Assembly: GCA_937871635.1 (NCBI GenBank)
Contig: CALMNS010000031.1
Span: forward strand, 1 to 6,141
Length of the DNA stretch: 6,141 bases
Origin: an uncultured Solirubrobacter sp.
Lineage (GTDB): Bacteria > Actinomycetota > Thermoleophilia > Solirubrobacterales > Solirubrobacteraceae
Direction: 5' to 3'
The notes beneath the pieces were generated by a model that saw nothing but the letters and a program-made list of their open reading frames with translations, did no database searches and was not told the DNA's origin. Made by a program: the position numbers and the translations under genes. Positions 5,640 to 6,141 of this stretch are shown here, in pieces (positions within the stretch are counted from its first letter, which is position 1; each line of letters opens with the position of its first letter).

Positions 5640-6066
5640 CGAGACGAACCGAACCTCCGGCGATGCGGCCGACAAGGCACTGGGCGAGGCTGCGCCTGCG
5701 CCGCGCGGCAGCCTCCGCGACCGGATCCGCACCAAGCCGGGCCTCGGGCAGCTCTACCGGGTCGGCGTCTTCGTCGCCGGCCTTCTCTGCGTCGTCGCCG
5801 GGTTCGCGCTCGCCGTCCTCCCCGGCCCGCTGACCATCCCGCCCGTCCTGCTGGGGCTCTACATCTGGTCGACCGAGTTCGCGTGGGCCAAGCGCTTCTT
5901 CGACTCCTTCAAGCACAAGGCCCAGGAGGCGTGGGCGCACGCCAAGCTGCATCCGGTCTCCTCCGCGCTGATCACCGTCGGGGGCATCGCCGCGGCGGTC
6001 GTCGCCGTGCTCCTCGTGCGCCACTTCGAGCTGGTCGCCAAGGCCCGGGACGCCGTCGGGCTGTAG
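5635..6066 (+). CDS. Small PGPGW-like membrane protein (TIGR02611-type)
   Basis: 143 residues. A polar, charged N-terminus (1-40) is followed by hydrophobic segments at about 43-62, 66-80 and 109-128 and a short basic tail. The core AVLPGPLTIPPVLLGLYIW (60-78) followed by STEFAWAKRF (79-88) resembles the putative transmembrane PGPGW family, whose signature is PGPGW then a Leu/Gly-rich stretch and a tEfpWA motif. Here the second half of the signature reads PGPL, not PGPGW. The family has no established function. The start is GTG at 5635; no Shine-Dalgarno is visible upstream, and the only upstream in-frame ATG (5614) meets a TAG two codons later, so the GTG is well constrained and the mRNA may be leaderless. 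The next open frame begins directly after its TAG. I see no functional link to the ligase operon on the other strand. Confidence 0.75.
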   Translation: MSETNRTSGDAADKALGEAAPAPRGSLRDRIRTKPGLGQLYRVGVFVAGLLCVVAGFALAVLPGPLTIPPVLLGLYIWSTEFAWAKRFFDSFKHKAQEAWAHAKLHPVSSALITVGGIAAAVVAVLLVRHFELVAKARDAVGL

Positions 6067-6141
6067 ATGGCCGGATTGCTGGTCGTCGGCACGGGAGCGG
6101 GCGCCGACGCCTGGGGCGTGGCCGAGGCGACGGGCCTGGCG
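6067..6141 (+). CDS. Unrecognised protein, N-terminal fragment cut by the window edge
   Basis: An ATG follows directly on the TAG of the PGPGW-like gene (TAGATG) and the frame stays open for 25 codons to the edge. The product begins MAGLLVVGTGAGADAWGVAE: a short hydrophobic strand, then a Gly-rich turn (GTGAGADAWG), as often seen at the start of nucleotide-binding folds, but too little is present to name a family. No clear Shine-Dalgarno is visible; the stop-start junction suggests translation coupled to the upstream gene. It could be a chance open frame, given the high GC content. Confidence 0.5.
   Translation, partial: MAGLLVVGTGAGADAWGVAEATGLA

Noticed and set aside
5572..6024. N-terminal extension of the ligase frame across the PGPGW-like gene
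   Set aside because: The extension is antisense to a credible membrane protein gene, is charged low-complexity sequence, and the ligase has a strong ribosome site directly before the GTG at 5571.
1..6141. Possible defence, secretion or mobile element cluster
   Set aside because: No nuclease, helicase, toxin-antitoxin, transposase, integrase or repeat-spacer pattern was found; all recognisable genes are metabolic or membrane housekeeping types.

Overview
This is a very GC-rich stretch of bacterial chromosome. It is gene-dense and uses GTG starts freely (three of the five starts inside the window). The protein families and composition fit a high-GC actinobacterium, possibly Thermoleophilia/Solirubrobacterales; that placement is a guess from general resemblance, since there is no rRNA or other marker. 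I see no tRNA, rRNA, CRISPR array, transposase, integrase or phage gene.

Layout from left to right. (1) Positions 1-242 (+) hold the last 79 codons of a FAD-dependent amine oxidase of the monomeric sarcosine oxidase / N-methyltryptophan oxidase family. (2) Positions 243-562 are non-coding and rich in repeats: an 18-bp tandem repeat, a long inverted repeat, and a hairpin whose loop is made of 7-bp repeats, placed just past the next gene's stop codon. (3) Positions 563-1300 (-) encode a ZIP-family metal transporter whose metal-binding helices lack the usual histidines. (4) A 61-bp gap separates its start from that of a divergent gene for a YihY/BrkB-type inner membrane protein (1362-2312, +). 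(5) That gene meets, stop codon against stop codon with no bases between, a minus-strand operon of two genes. In transcription order these are an AMP-forming acyl-CoA ligase (5571-3922) and a GMC-family flavin alcohol dehydrogenase/oxidase (3929-2313), which overlap by 8 nt. (6) A 63-bp gap with an AT-rich patch lies between the ligase and a divergent small PGPGW-like membrane protein (5635-6066, +). A further open frame follows it directly (6067 onward) and is cut by the window edge.

The clearest functional unit is the ligase-GMC operon. Its gene pair resembles AlkK/AlkJ of bacterial alkane/alcohol degradation: the GMC enzyme would oxidise an alcohol to an aldehyde (or acid) and the ligase would activate the acid as its CoA thioester for beta-oxidation. 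The intermediate aldehyde dehydrogenase is not in the window and the substrate is unknown. The other genes look like ordinary chromosomal genes with no obvious link to this pathway. I found no convincing new multi-gene system; the items worth a second look are the operon's substrate, the altered ZIP motifs, the repeat-rich non-coding stretch, and the compact arrangement of regulatory and terminal sites.
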